Origin: Peptostreptococcaceae bacterium
GTDB lineage: Bacteria > Bacillota_A > Clostridia > Peptostreptococcales > Acidaminobacteraceae
Assembly (NCBI GenBank): GCA_013619035.1
Contig: JABXKX010000640.1
Location: 1 to 9,162, forward strand
Direction: 5' to 3'
Length of the DNA: 9,162 nucleotides
This document shows positions 1 through 7,306 of the stretch, piece after piece (position 1 is the first letter of the stretch; each line of letters begins with the position of its first letter). The notes under the pieces were generated by a model. It saw only the letters and a list, made by a program, of their open reading frames with translations, was not told where the DNA came from and ran no database searches. Position numbers and translations under genes: made by a program.

Positions 1-14
1 CTTTTAAACATGCT

Positions 15-1223
15 CTAAGCTTCTTTCTGTAATTTGATAACTTCATTTTTTTTAGTATATGGTTTAATTAACATAACCAATATCAATGCCAAAACTGAAG
101 CGACAAATGAAGCTGTAAATACTTGTGTTATGTCCAAATTGCCATACATCTTAATAATGATAGCTATAAATGCTGAACCGCCATATGCAAGCATCGCATA
201 TGCAACATTCATCCCATAATACTTTGGTCCAAATAATGCTAAAGATGCTGTACAGCCTAATGCAATTGTCGCACCAAACCCTAAAACAATTCCGCTAAAT
301 GCAATCATAAATGTAACAATAGTCACAGGTACAAATACTAACAAACCAACTGATAATGTCGTAATTACAAAAACAATCCTGTAAGCACGAATAGCACCTA
401 GTTTATCACCCATCCAGCCAGCTATAACACGACCTAAAGCATTAAAGATTCCTAAAGCCATAACGGATAAAGAAGCTTGTACTGCTGTTAATCCAACCAT
501 CTCTTGCCCTAGATTGGCAGCTGAACTTATCAAAAATACACCAGGGATACAACCAAATAATACAGTACCAACAACTAACCAGAATTGTTTACTTTTTGCA
601 GCTTCTGCAGTTGTTACATCTACTTCTGTTTCTGGTAAACTTGTACTAGCCATTCCTGGTGGGAACACCAACATCCTTGCACCGATTAATGACATTGCTA
701 AATAAATTAACCCCATAATGAGAAAAGTATTATGTACAATTGCTTGTGTTGCTTGAACTGTTCCCAGTAAAAGATCTGCCACTGGTACAAATATTAGCGT
801 AGCAAGAGCAAATCCCATGATACAAATACCATTTGCCAAGCCTCTGTTATTCGGAAACCAACGTACTAGTGTTGTAAGAGGTGCTAGGTACATAATTCCA
901 GAACCTAAACCGCCTAGCACACCATAACACAGACCTAGTAGCACTATAGAATTTGCAAATGACGCCAGTATGACACCACCACCAAAGAAAATTGCCCCTA
1001 TAGTTGCAGTGGCTTTTGGGCCTTTCTTTGCCAACAACTTAGCACTAAATATAAGACCTACAGAAAAACTAACTATTGTTATTGTATATACCCAAAGGGT
1101 TTGGTTTATTGTATAATCATAAGCTGTCATAAGTGGTCCGATGAATCTACTCCAAATATATAAAGCCCCTCCTGCTACTTGAACCAATAAAACGCCAATT
1201 ATTACTTTTAATCTACCTTCCAT
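15..1223 (-). CDS. OFA-family MFS transporter, probable monocarboxylate carrier
   Basis: A 402-residue polytopic membrane protein of the major facilitator superfamily, most like the oxalate/formate antiporter (OFA) group. About twelve hydrophobic segments can be read, in two blocks of six (roughly residues 6-187 and 213-387) joined by a polar loop (about 188-212). Supporting motifs are the N-terminal GALYIWSRFIGPL (19-31), RWFPNNRGLANG (121-132) after TM4, and the motif-A-like GRVIAGWMGDKLG (264-276) between TM8 and TM9. A GTG lies three codons upstream, but only one base would separate it from AAGGAG; the ATG used here has a 10-base spacing, so I chose it. It is the last visible gene of the operon, 17 bases after the crotonase-fold gene, whose stop lies just upstream of the ribosome binding site. 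By position it should import the acid that the operon degrades, possibly in exchange for a product such as acetate. The substrate cannot be read from sequence; family placement is firm, substrate is inference. Confidence 0.88.
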   Translation of the reverse strand: MEGRLKVIIGVLLVQVAGGALYIWSRFIGPLMTAYDYTINQTLWVYTITIVSFSVGLIFSAKLLAKKGPKATATIGAIFFGGGVILASFANSIVLLGLCYGVLGGLGSGIMYLAPLTTLVRWFPNNRGLANGICIMGFALATLIFVPVADLLLGTVQATQAIVHNTFLIMGLIYLAMSLIGARMLVFPPGMASTSLPETEVDVTTAEAAKSKQFWLVVGTVLFGCIPGVFLISSAANLGQEMVGLTAVQASLSVMALGIFNALGRVIAGWMGDKLGAIRAYRIVFVITTLSVGLLVFVPVTIVTFMIAFSGIVLGFGATIALGCTASLALFGPKYYGMNVAYAMLAYGGSAFIAIIIKMYGNLDITQVFTASFVASVLALILVMLIKPYTKKNEVIKLQKEA

Positions 1224-1233
1224 TACTTCCACT

Positions 1234-1239
1234 CTCCTT
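1234..1239 (-). promoter_or_regulatory. Ribosome binding site deciding the MFS start
   Basis: On the minus strand this reads AAGGAG. It is 10 bases from the ATG at 1223-1221 but only 1 base from the GTG at 1232-1230, so the ATG is the more plausible start. It sits directly before the stop codon of the preceding gene (1241-1243), consistent with coupled translation. Confidence 0.65.
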
Positions 1240-1240
1240 C

Positions 1241-2029
1241 TTACTTACCAACAAAATTAGCTTTTCGCTTTTCACTGAAAGCTCTTATTCCTTCTTTAAA
1301 ATCTTCTGTATTCAATAAATTACTTTGATACTCTGTTTCATTATCAAGGGCATTTTCAAAGCCATGGAAAGCAGCTCTATTTACTAATGCTTTCATATTA
1401 CCTAATGCAATGCTTGGTAAGTCATTAAGTTTTTGTGCGAATTTCATAGTTTCTGACTCTAAGTTTTCAAACTCAACTACTTTATTTACTAATCCTAAAG
1501 ATAGTGCTTCATTAGCTTTTACAGGTCTACCAGTCATTATTAATTCTGTCGCTCTTGCTACGCCCAACATACGAGTAAGCAAGAATGTTCCGCCAGTGTC
1601 AGGAATTAAACCAATATTTACGAATGCCTGAATAAATGTTGCGTTTTCTGCTGCAATACGGAAATCACATAGTAATGCAAGATTGAACCCTGCACCTGCT
1701 ACAGGTCCATGTACTGATGCAATTACAGGCTTTCTCATATTACGAATTTTGATTGCCATAATACCAACTTTTCTCACAGCTTTAGCAAGTGACTTGTCAT
1801 CATTTTCTAAACCCTTTAACATCATTCCGATATCTCCACCTGCACTAAAACCTTTTCCTTCACCTGAAATTATCACCACTTTTATGTTTTCGTCATCTGC
1901 ACACATATCCAAAACAACCAACAACTCATCTAAAATAGGTTCTGATAACGCATTTAGGTTTTTAGGACTATTTAATTTTATAGATGCAATTCCATTCTCT
2001 TGATTATATATGATTTTTTCAAATGTCAT
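1241..2029 (-). CDS. Crotonase-fold enoyl-CoA isomerase/hydratase-family protein
   Basis: A 262-residue single-domain crotonase-superfamily enzyme, normal length for the family and cytoplasmic. The CoA/oxyanion-hole motif GKGFSAGGD (58-66) and second oxyanion segment HGPVAGAGFNLAL (107-119) are present. In classical enoyl-CoA hydratases two glutamates do the chemistry; here the first position is Asn116 (GAGFN in place of GGGCE) and the second is Phe136. The PDTGG motif with Asp144 is kept, as in PaaG-like and delta3,delta2-enoyl-CoA isomerases, where this Asp is the catalytic base. I therefore prefer an isomerase that moves a double bond to the 2-position over a hydratase. The fusion enzyme encoded upstream already carries an intact hydratase site, which fits this split of roles. 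The ATG has GGAGG seven bases upstream. It follows the thiolase after 123 bases that hold a long palindrome, and precedes the transporter by 17 bases. Superfamily is certain; isomerase activity is inferred from residues. Confidence 0.85.
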   Translation of the reverse strand: MTFEKIIYNQENGIASIKLNSPKNLNALSEPILDELLVVLDMCADDENIKVVIISGEGKGFSAGGDIGMMLKGLENDDKSLAKAVRKVGIMAIKIRNMRKPVIASVHGPVAGAGFNLALLCDFRIAAENATFIQAFVNIGLIPDTGGTFLLTRMLGVARATELIMTGRPVKANEALSLGLVNKVVEFENLESETMKFAQKLNDLPSIALGNMKALVNRAAFHGFENALDNETEYQSNLLNTEDFKEGIRAFSEKRKANFVGK

Positions 2030-2082
2030 TTTTGTTCCTCCATTTCCCTTTTTGAGTAGTACTTATAGTTTCTAATTAATTT

Positions 2083-2153
2083 AATTAAATATGCCATTTG
2101 GATCCCATGCCTCTTAGCGTTCTAGGTCGCAGGTCCATTAGGCATAAATAATT
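2083..2153 (-). repeat. Imperfect 71-base intercistronic palindrome / hairpin
   Basis: The two arms are complementary over most of their length. On the plus strand, AATTA (2083-2087) pairs with TAATT (2149-2153); TATGCC (2090-2095) with GGCATA (2141-2146); and TGGATCC (2099-2105) with GGTCCA (2132-2137), leaving one bulged T. Two small internal loops separate these blocks. The remaining loop contains a second ATGCCT (2107-2112) that could pair instead with AGGCAT (2140-2145), and a GCG/CGC pair (2117-2119, 2128-2130). One arm ends on the thiolase stop codon. No T-run follows it on the coding strand, so it is not a typical terminator. It may modulate or stabilise the transcript between thiolase and crotonase genes, or be a copy of a dispersed palindromic repeat. 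Confidence 0.6.
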
Positions 2154-3334
2154 TATTTTACTAGTTCAAAAATTCCAGCAGCACCCATTCCGCCACCAAT
2201 ACACATACTCACAACACCAATTTTCTCATTTCGCCTTCTCATTTCTGACAAAAGTTTGATTGTTAAAAATGAACCTGTACATCCCAATGGATGTCCTAAT
2301 GCAATTGCACCACCATTTGGATTAACCTTTTTAGGATCAATATCTAATTCATTTATACATGCAATTGCTTGAGATGCGAATGCTTCATTTAACTCATATC
2401 TATCAATATCCTCTTCTTTAAGACCAGCTCTTTTAAGTACTTTTGGAATTGCTTCAATTGGTCCAATTCCCATTATTTCTGGCGCTACGCCTGAAACTGC
2501 ATAAGATTTGAATATTGCTAATGGTTTGATACCTAAAGCATCTGCTTTTTCCCTTGACATTAGGAGTACAAAAGCAGCCCCATCACTCATCTGTGATGCA
2601 TTACCCGCTGTTACAGTACCATTTTTTTTGAAGACAGTTCTTAACTTAGTTAAATTCTCCATAGTTAAATTGCCTCTGACACCTTCATCTTTATCAAATA
2701 TGAAGGTTTCACTTACGATCATACCAGATTTACCAACGGTTGGTCTAATTGCTTCTACAGGAATGATATCATCATCAAACTTGCCTTCTATCTGGGCTTG
2801 AGCTGCCCTTTTGTGGCTTTCCAAAGCAAATTTATCTTGTGCTTCTCTTGAAACATTATATTGATCTGCAACATTTTCTGCACTAATGCCCATATTAACT
2901 GCAGTACCTTGTTGATTATCAGTTAAGTAAGGGTTTGGCGTTAATATATTACCAAACATAGGCACGATACTCATGGATTCCACGCCACCTGCTAACATTA
3001 CATCACCTTGACCAACCATAATACTATTTGCGGCTGAAGCAATAGACTGAAGTCCTGATGAACAATATCTATTGACAGTTTGTCCACAAACTTTATTAGA
3101 CAATCCTGCTCTAAAAGCTACATTTCTTGCCATATTTAAACCTTGTTCGGCTTCTGGAAAAGCACATCCTAAAATAATATCTTCAATTTCCTCAGGGTTT
3201 AATTGTGGCACTTTAGCTAAAACACCCTTAACAACTTGAGCTGCCAAATCATCTGGTCGAGTATACTTTAATAATCCTCTTGGTGCTTTTCCTATTGCTG
3301 AACGTCCATATGCTACGATAACTACTTCTTTCAT
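2153..3334 (-). CDS. Thiolase (acetyl-CoA C-acyltransferase)
   Basis: A 393-residue thiolase of usual length, cytoplasmic. It carries out CoA-dependent cleavage of 3-ketoacyl-CoA to acetyl-CoA and a shortened acyl-CoA; with acetoacetyl-CoA it gives two acetyl-CoA. All signature parts are present: nucleophilic Cys91 in VNRYCSSGLQ, NEAFA (316-320), His348 in GGAIALGHPLGCTG, and the second catalytic Cys378 in SMCIGGGMG. The NRYCSSG context and the GCAFPEAEQG segment (56-65) resemble degradative FadA/FadE-type thiolases more than biosynthetic acetoacetyl-CoA thiolases, but sequence alone does not fix chain length. GGAGGTG lies five bases before the ATG. The gene starts 20 bases after the stop of the dehydrogenase/hydratase fusion, the same pairing as fadN-fadA in Bacillus, so the two proteins probably act in sequence and may associate. 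The stop codon lies in the arm of the palindrome that follows. Confidence 0.95.
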   Translation of the reverse strand: MKEVVIVAYGRSAIGKAPRGLLKYTRPDDLAAQVVKGVLAKVPQLNPEEIEDIILGCAFPEAEQGLNMARNVAFRAGLSNKVCGQTVNRYCSSGLQSIASAANSIMVGQGDVMLAGGVESMSIVPMFGNILTPNPYLTDNQQGTAVNMGISAENVADQYNVSREAQDKFALESHKRAAQAQIEGKFDDDIIPVEAIRPTVGKSGMIVSETFIFDKDEGVRGNLTMENLTKLRTVFKKNGTVTAGNASQMSDGAAFVLLMSREKADALGIKPLAIFKSYAVSGVAPEIMGIGPIEAIPKVLKRAGLKEEDIDRYELNEAFASQAIACINELDIDPKKVNPNGGAIALGHPLGCTGSFLTIKLLSEMRRRNEKIGVVSMCIGGGMGAAGIFELVK

Positions 3335-3354
3335 TGTGACACCTCCACTTATTA

Positions 3355-5691
3355 TTAATTCCTTAAAGGCTTTCCTGTTTTAAGCATATGTTCTATTCTT
3401 TGAAGTGTTTTTTCTTCTTTACATAAACTCAAAAATGCTTGTTTCTCTAACTCAAGTAATTGTTCTTCAGGAACCTTTACCCCTGTAGGTACATCTCCAC
3501 CAGAAACAACCCAAGCAACTTTATTGGCAATATGGGCATCATACTCAGATATAAAACCACCTTCAACCATAGATACTGTTTCATACTTTAATAGAGCTTT
3601 ACCGTTTGCGCCAAGAACTGGGATAAGTTTCTTTTGCAAAGGTCTAAAACCAGCTTGATTAATTGCCAGAACTTCAAGCTTCGCTTGATCTATAAGGTAA
3701 TCCCTACTCATAACAACTCTATCTGTTTTTCTTATATAGCCATTTTGAATAGCATCATGTGCACTGCTCGACATTTTGCCACCCATAATAATTGTTTTCC
3801 AAGCCCTTTTAACATGAGAAATCATTTCTCCGTTATTGACTCTACCTAAGTTCTCAATACTTCTCATAAACAATTCTTTTGTTCCACCACCAGCGGGAAT
3901 TAAACCAACACCGACTTCTACAAGACCCATGTATGTTTCTGCATGAGCAGTTACTTTATGCGAATGCATAGTTACCTCCGCACCGCCACCTAAAGTCATG
4001 CCATATGGTGCAGCAACTACTGGTTTTTTACAATATTTCAGTTTCATATTCGCATTTTGAAAACCCTCAACAAAGTCTGATAATTCTTCCCATTTCTTAT
4101 TATCCGCTAACTCATAAATCTCCATTAAGTTCGCACCAACTGAGAAGTTTTTACTCTGGTTTCCAATAACTAATCCAATATAGTTTTTCTCTACTTCTTC
4201 AACTGCTTCATTCATCATCTCAACAACTTTTCCAGTTATGGCATTACTTTTAGATTTGAACTGAAGGCAAAGAACGCCATCACCAATATCAACCAATGCT
4301 GCATCTTCATTTTCTTTTACAACATTTTTTTGTGGTTGTTCTAATGTAATGAAAGGTGTATTCAAGCTTGACTCATCATAAAATTTGGTTTCACCATTTG
4401 AAATTCGCTTTTCAATCCACTCTGGTAATACTTCTCCATCCGCTTTCATTCGATTGACACTTTCTTCAAATCCAATCAAATCCCAAATGGCAAAAGGTCC
4501 CATAGTCCAGTTGTAACCCCACATCATACCGTTATCGATATTTTTATAATCATCTGCAATTTCTGGTATGTTTCTAGCACTATATAGCAGTATATTCTTA
4601 ATGACGTCCCACGCAAATTTGTTTTCTTCAGCTTCACCAAATACCAATGCTTTTAATTTATTGGATTCTTTTTTAACTTGATCCAACGCTTTAATTTTTT
4701 CCTTTACTAATGGTACATATTCATCACTAGAATTATCCCAAACTAAAGTCTGTTTTCCCTTCTCTGTGACAACCTTTTTATAGAAACCTTGTTTCGTTTT
4801 ATCGCCAAAATGACCTAAATTTATTAATTTAGTACAAACTTCCGGCAATTGAAATTGTTCTTTTTCTGTTACCACTTTTTCTACAAAATTATTAACGACA
4901 TGATTCATGGTATCTAAGCCAACCATATCCATTAGTCTGTAGGTTCCAGTTTTAGGTCGTTGCATTATCGATCCAGTTAATTGATCAACTTTACCAATAC
5001 TATATCCATATTTTTCAGCTAACTGTACAACATTAACTAAAGCAAATACACCAATACGATTTGAAACAAAATTAGGTGTATCTTTAGCCATTACAACACC
5101 TTTTCCTAGTTTTTGAGTGCCAAAAGTATCCATAAAATCGATTAATTCAGCTGAAGTATCTTTTCCAGGTATTAACTCAAGTAACTTCATATGGCGAGGC
5201 GGATTAAAAAAATGTGTCCCCATAAAACGCTGTCTTAAATCAATAGGAAAATCTTCAATAATTTCATTTATGGAAATGCCTGATGTGTTTGAACTTATGA
5301 TTGTATTTGGTTTAATATACGCACTCAAATTCTTCATAAAGCTTTTCTTAATTTCAAGATTTTCAACAATTACTTCAATAATCCAGTCACAATCTTTTAA
5401 CATATCCAAATCATCACTAAAATTACCTACTGTTATCATGTCGCCCATATCTTTATGATAAATTGCTCTACTTCTTGGATTAATAACTCGATCCTTAGCC
5501 CCTTGTACAATTCTGTTTCTGACCAACTTGTTATCCATTGACAAGCCTTTTAACTTTTCTTTTTCAGTTAATTCCTTAGGAACCATATCTAAAAGGCAAA
5601 CAGGTATGCCTGCCCCTGCTATGTGAGCGGCAATACCGGCACCCATAACCCCTGATCCTAGAACTGCTACTCTATTTATATTGAAATTCAT
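3355..5691 (-). CDS. fadN: FadN-type 3-hydroxyacyl-CoA dehydrogenase/enoyl-CoA hydratase
   Basis: A 778-residue bifunctional beta-oxidation enzyme, close to the length of Bacillus FadN (YusL). The dehydrogenase comes first: Rossmann loop GSGVMGAG (12-19), catalytic His160 in GTHFFNPP with Glu172, and Asn211 in FVSNR, followed by the helical C-terminal dehydrogenase domain to about residue 430. The crotonase domain follows (about 465-680) with SVGANL (517-522), GMTLGGGAEV carrying Glu572, and Glu592 seven residues before Pro599 in LIPAGGGT. Both hydratase glutamates are therefore kept, in contrast to the stand-alone crotonase of this operon. This domain order is the reverse of E. coli FadB. 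It should hydrate 2-enoyl-CoA to 3-hydroxyacyl-CoA and oxidise that to 3-ketoacyl-CoA with NAD+. The ATG has AGAGAGG upstream and lies 38 bases after the CoA-transferase stop; thiolase follows after 20 bases. The symbol refers to the domain architecture; substrate chain length is not determined. Confidence 0.93.
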   Translation of the reverse strand: MNFNINRVAVLGSGVMGAGIAAHIAGAGIPVCLLDMVPKELTEKEKLKGLSMDNKLVRNRIVQGAKDRVINPRSRAIYHKDMGDMITVGNFSDDLDMLKDCDWIIEVIVENLEIKKSFMKNLSAYIKPNTIISSNTSGISINEIIEDFPIDLRQRFMGTHFFNPPRHMKLLELIPGKDTSAELIDFMDTFGTQKLGKGVVMAKDTPNFVSNRIGVFALVNVVQLAEKYGYSIGKVDQLTGSIMQRPKTGTYRLMDMVGLDTMNHVVNNFVEKVVTEKEQFQLPEVCTKLINLGHFGDKTKQGFYKKVVTEKGKQTLVWDNSSDEYVPLVKEKIKALDQVKKESNKLKALVFGEAEENKFAWDVIKNILLYSARNIPEIADDYKNIDNGMMWGYNWTMGPFAIWDLIGFEESVNRMKADGEVLPEWIEKRISNGETKFYDESSLNTPFITLEQPQKNVVKENEDAALVDIGDGVLCLQFKSKSNAITGKVVEMMNEAVEEVEKNYIGLVIGNQSKNFSVGANLMEIYELADNKKWEELSDFVEGFQNANMKLKYCKKPVVAAPYGMTLGGGAEVTMHSHKVTAHAETYMGLVEVGVGLIPAGGGTKELFMRSIENLGRVNNGEMISHVKRAWKTIIMGGKMSSSAHDAIQNGYIRKTDRVVMSRDYLIDQAKLEVLAINQAGFRPLQKKLIPVLGANGKALLKYETVSMVEGGFISEYDAHIANKVAWVVSGGDVPTGVKVPEEQLLELEKQAFLSLCKEEKTLQRIEHMLKTGKPLRN

Positions 5692-5729
5692 GATTTTACC
5701 TCTCTTTATATGTATTTGTACTTATGACA

Positions 5730-7037
5730 CTATTCTTTAATTAAACCCGCTTCCATTGCTTGATTTGTTAATTCTTCTCTAAAATCAGGATGCGCAATAT
5801 TTATTAATGCTTTAACACGTGTTGGAATACTCATACAATATAAATCAGCAACACCATATTCAGTAACAACAAATTGTACATCAGTTCTAGGTGTAGTTAC
5901 TACAGTACCTGTTGGTAATGCAAGCTTTATTCTTGACTCTATTCCAGTTTTAGTTTTTACTGTTGATGCTAAAGTAAGGAATGATTTTCCACCTTTAGAC
6001 ATAACCGCTCCTCTAACAAAGTCCAATTGTCCACCTGTTCCACTAAATTGTTTTAGTCCAATTGATTCTGATGCAACTTGACCAGTCAAATCTACCATTA
6101 AAGCACTATTAATTGAGATGAAATTATCATTTTTAGCTACTTCTACAGGATTATTTACATATTTTAATGGTCTAATGTCTATTAATTCATTTTTATCCAT
6201 AAATTCATATAACTCTGTTTTTCCCATACCAAATGAAATAACCATTTTCCCTGGATTGTAATTCTTTTTGCTACAATTAATTACACCCTTTTTAGCTAAA
6301 TAAACCATTGAATCTGTAAGCATCTCTGTATGAACACCCAAATCTTTTTTTGTTTCTAATCCATAACCAACTGCATTTGCAGTACCACCAAGACCAATTT
6401 GAATAGTTGCGCCATCTGGAATAAGTGGTAATATAAACGATGCAATTTTCTTATCTTTTTCAGATACAGGCGCCTGAGGCAATTCTGGAATTGCATGATC
6501 TTTTTCACAAATATAATCTACTTCACTCACGTGAATTGTATTTTGTTTTCCGTATATAAATGGAACATGTTTATTCACTTGAACTATAATTTTATCTGCT
6601 TTTTCTGCCGCTCTAGGATTAATAGCAACACCTACTGGACCATGACACATATAACCATTTTCATCAGGCTCTGAAACTTCAGCAAGTAATACATTTGGTT
6701 CTACTCTGTCAATATATCTATCAAGTTGTGAAAGATGTACTGATGCAACTTCTACATTTCCAAGACTCTTAAACTTTCTTTCAACTGCACCCATAAAATA
6801 TGTATGACTATTAATATGACCTTTCAATTCAGGTTTCAAATACTCATATGGATATAAAGCAATACAGTTGTAGACATTAACATTATCAAGTTCTAAATAA
6901 CGTTCACAAACTGCATTGATAAGGTCTACAGGTGAACTAGCAGATGCACCTAACCATACTTTATCTCCAGAATTAATTTTTGATGCTGCTTCTTTAACAG
7001 ATATAACCTTACTTTCATATGTTTTTTTCCAACCCAT
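5730..7037 (-). CDS. Acyl-CoA:acetate CoA-transferase (Cat/AbfT family)
   Basis: A 435-residue protein of the acetyl-CoA hydrolase/transferase family, nearly the same length as 4-hydroxybutyrate CoA-transferase (AbfT) and butyryl-CoA:acetate CoA-transferases. It would transfer CoA from acetyl-CoA (or another donor) to a free carboxylic acid through a glutamyl-CoA thioester. The expected nucleophile is Glu238 in GVHTEML, and the CoA-binding glycine segments QIGLGGTANAVG (213-224) and FSGTGGQLDFVRGA (331-344) are clear. SALMVDLTGQVASES (311-325) is also typical. It is cytoplasmic. As first gene of the operon, immediately downstream of the sigma-54 promoter, it is the likely substrate-activating step and takes the place of an ATP-using acyl-CoA synthetase. 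AGGAGG lies seven bases before the ATG. The donor and acceptor acids cannot be distinguished from the sequence; butyrate, crotonate, hydroxybutyrate and propionate are all possible. Confidence 0.92.
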   Translation of the reverse strand: MGWKKTYESKVISVKEAASKINSGDKVWLGASASSPVDLINAVCERYLELDNVNVYNCIALYPYEYLKPELKGHINSHTYFMGAVERKFKSLGNVEVASVHLSQLDRYIDRVEPNVLLAEVSEPDENGYMCHGPVGVAINPRAAEKADKIIVQVNKHVPFIYGKQNTIHVSEVDYICEKDHAIPELPQAPVSEKDKKIASFILPLIPDGATIQIGLGGTANAVGYGLETKKDLGVHTEMLTDSMVYLAKKGVINCSKKNYNPGKMVISFGMGKTELYEFMDKNELIDIRPLKYVNNPVEVAKNDNFISINSALMVDLTGQVASESIGLKQFSGTGGQLDFVRGAVMSKGGKSFLTLASTVKTKTGIESRIKLALPTGTVVTTPRTDVQFVVTEYGVADLYCMSIPTRVKALINIAHPDFREELTNQAMEAGLIKE

Positions 7038-7129
7038 GATACTGCCTCCTTTTTTCCCTTGTTAGTTCCCTTAAAATTTATAACTGATTTTTACTGATAG
7101 CTATCCAGTTTTATATCTCACAATTTAAT

Positions 7130-7148
7130 AATGCAAGAACCAAGCCAA
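7130..7148 (-). promoter_or_regulatory. Sigma-54 (-24/-12) promoter of the operon
   Basis: On the minus strand this reads TTGGCTTGGTTCTTGCATT. Against the consensus YTGGCACGNNNNTTGCW it matches every position except AC, which is TT. The GG and GC doublets are exactly 12 bases apart. Transcription would start near 7121, giving a leader of about 84 bases before the CoA-transferase ATG. A weak sigma-A alternative (TTGCAT, 15-base spacer, TATAAA) overlaps it, but the spacer is too short to be convincing. The activator cluster upstream supports the sigma-54 reading. Confidence 0.75.
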
Positions 7149-7187
7149 GTTTTTTCCCTCTAATTGCCTGTTATTCAAATCTTTTAT

Positions 7188-7242
7188 GGTGCAAATATTA
7201 CACCACTTGTGCAATATTGGTGCAATATTCGTTCTTTTGCAC
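7188..7242 (-). promoter_or_regulatory. Upstream activator-site cluster of TTGCAC repeats
   Basis: On the plus strand GTGCAA occurs at 7189-7194, 7209-7214 and 7220-7225, and its complement TTGCAC at 7237-7242. Further copies lie at 7273-7278 (TTGCAC) and 7342-7347 (GTGCAA). Three copies share the longer minus-strand form AATATT(T)GCAC. GGTGCAAATATTACACC (7188-7204) is a near-palindrome. The core cluster lies about 70-120 bases upstream of the predicted start site, the usual place for a sigma-54 enhancer-binding protein. Successive copies are 20 and 11 bases apart, close to whole helical turns. The cognate regulator is not encoded here. Confidence 0.6.
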
Positions 7243-7280
7243 ATACTATTCCGAATTTTCAGTTTTTAAACCTTGCACAC

Positions 7281-7306
7281 AAAAAGCACTTCAAACGAAG
7301 TGCTTT
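7281..7306 (-). terminator. Rho-independent terminator after the DUF362 gene
   Basis: A perfect 10-bp stem, AAAGCACTTC (7283-7292) with GAAGTGCTTT (7297-7306) around a four-base loop, reads into TTTTTGTG on the minus strand. It lies about 110 bases downstream of the DUF362 stop and upstream of the activator sites, so it separates that gene from the operon. A plus-strand role is less likely because no T-run follows in that direction and no plus-strand gene leads into it. The rest of 7038-7417 holds only the promoter elements described; I see no gene in it. Confidence 0.75.

Noticed and set aside
1683..2003. 106-codon plus-strand open frame inside the isomerase gene
   Set aside because: It is an antisense shadow of a well-supported enzyme; its composition follows the reversed coding frame.
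2083..2153. Rho-independent terminator splitting the operon after the thiolase
   Set aside because: The hairpin is long and interrupted, and no run of Ts follows it on the coding strand.
5117..5458. 113-codon plus-strand open frame inside the fadN-type gene
   Set aside because: It is antisense to the conserved dehydrogenase domain, with no ribosome binding site or recognisable motif.
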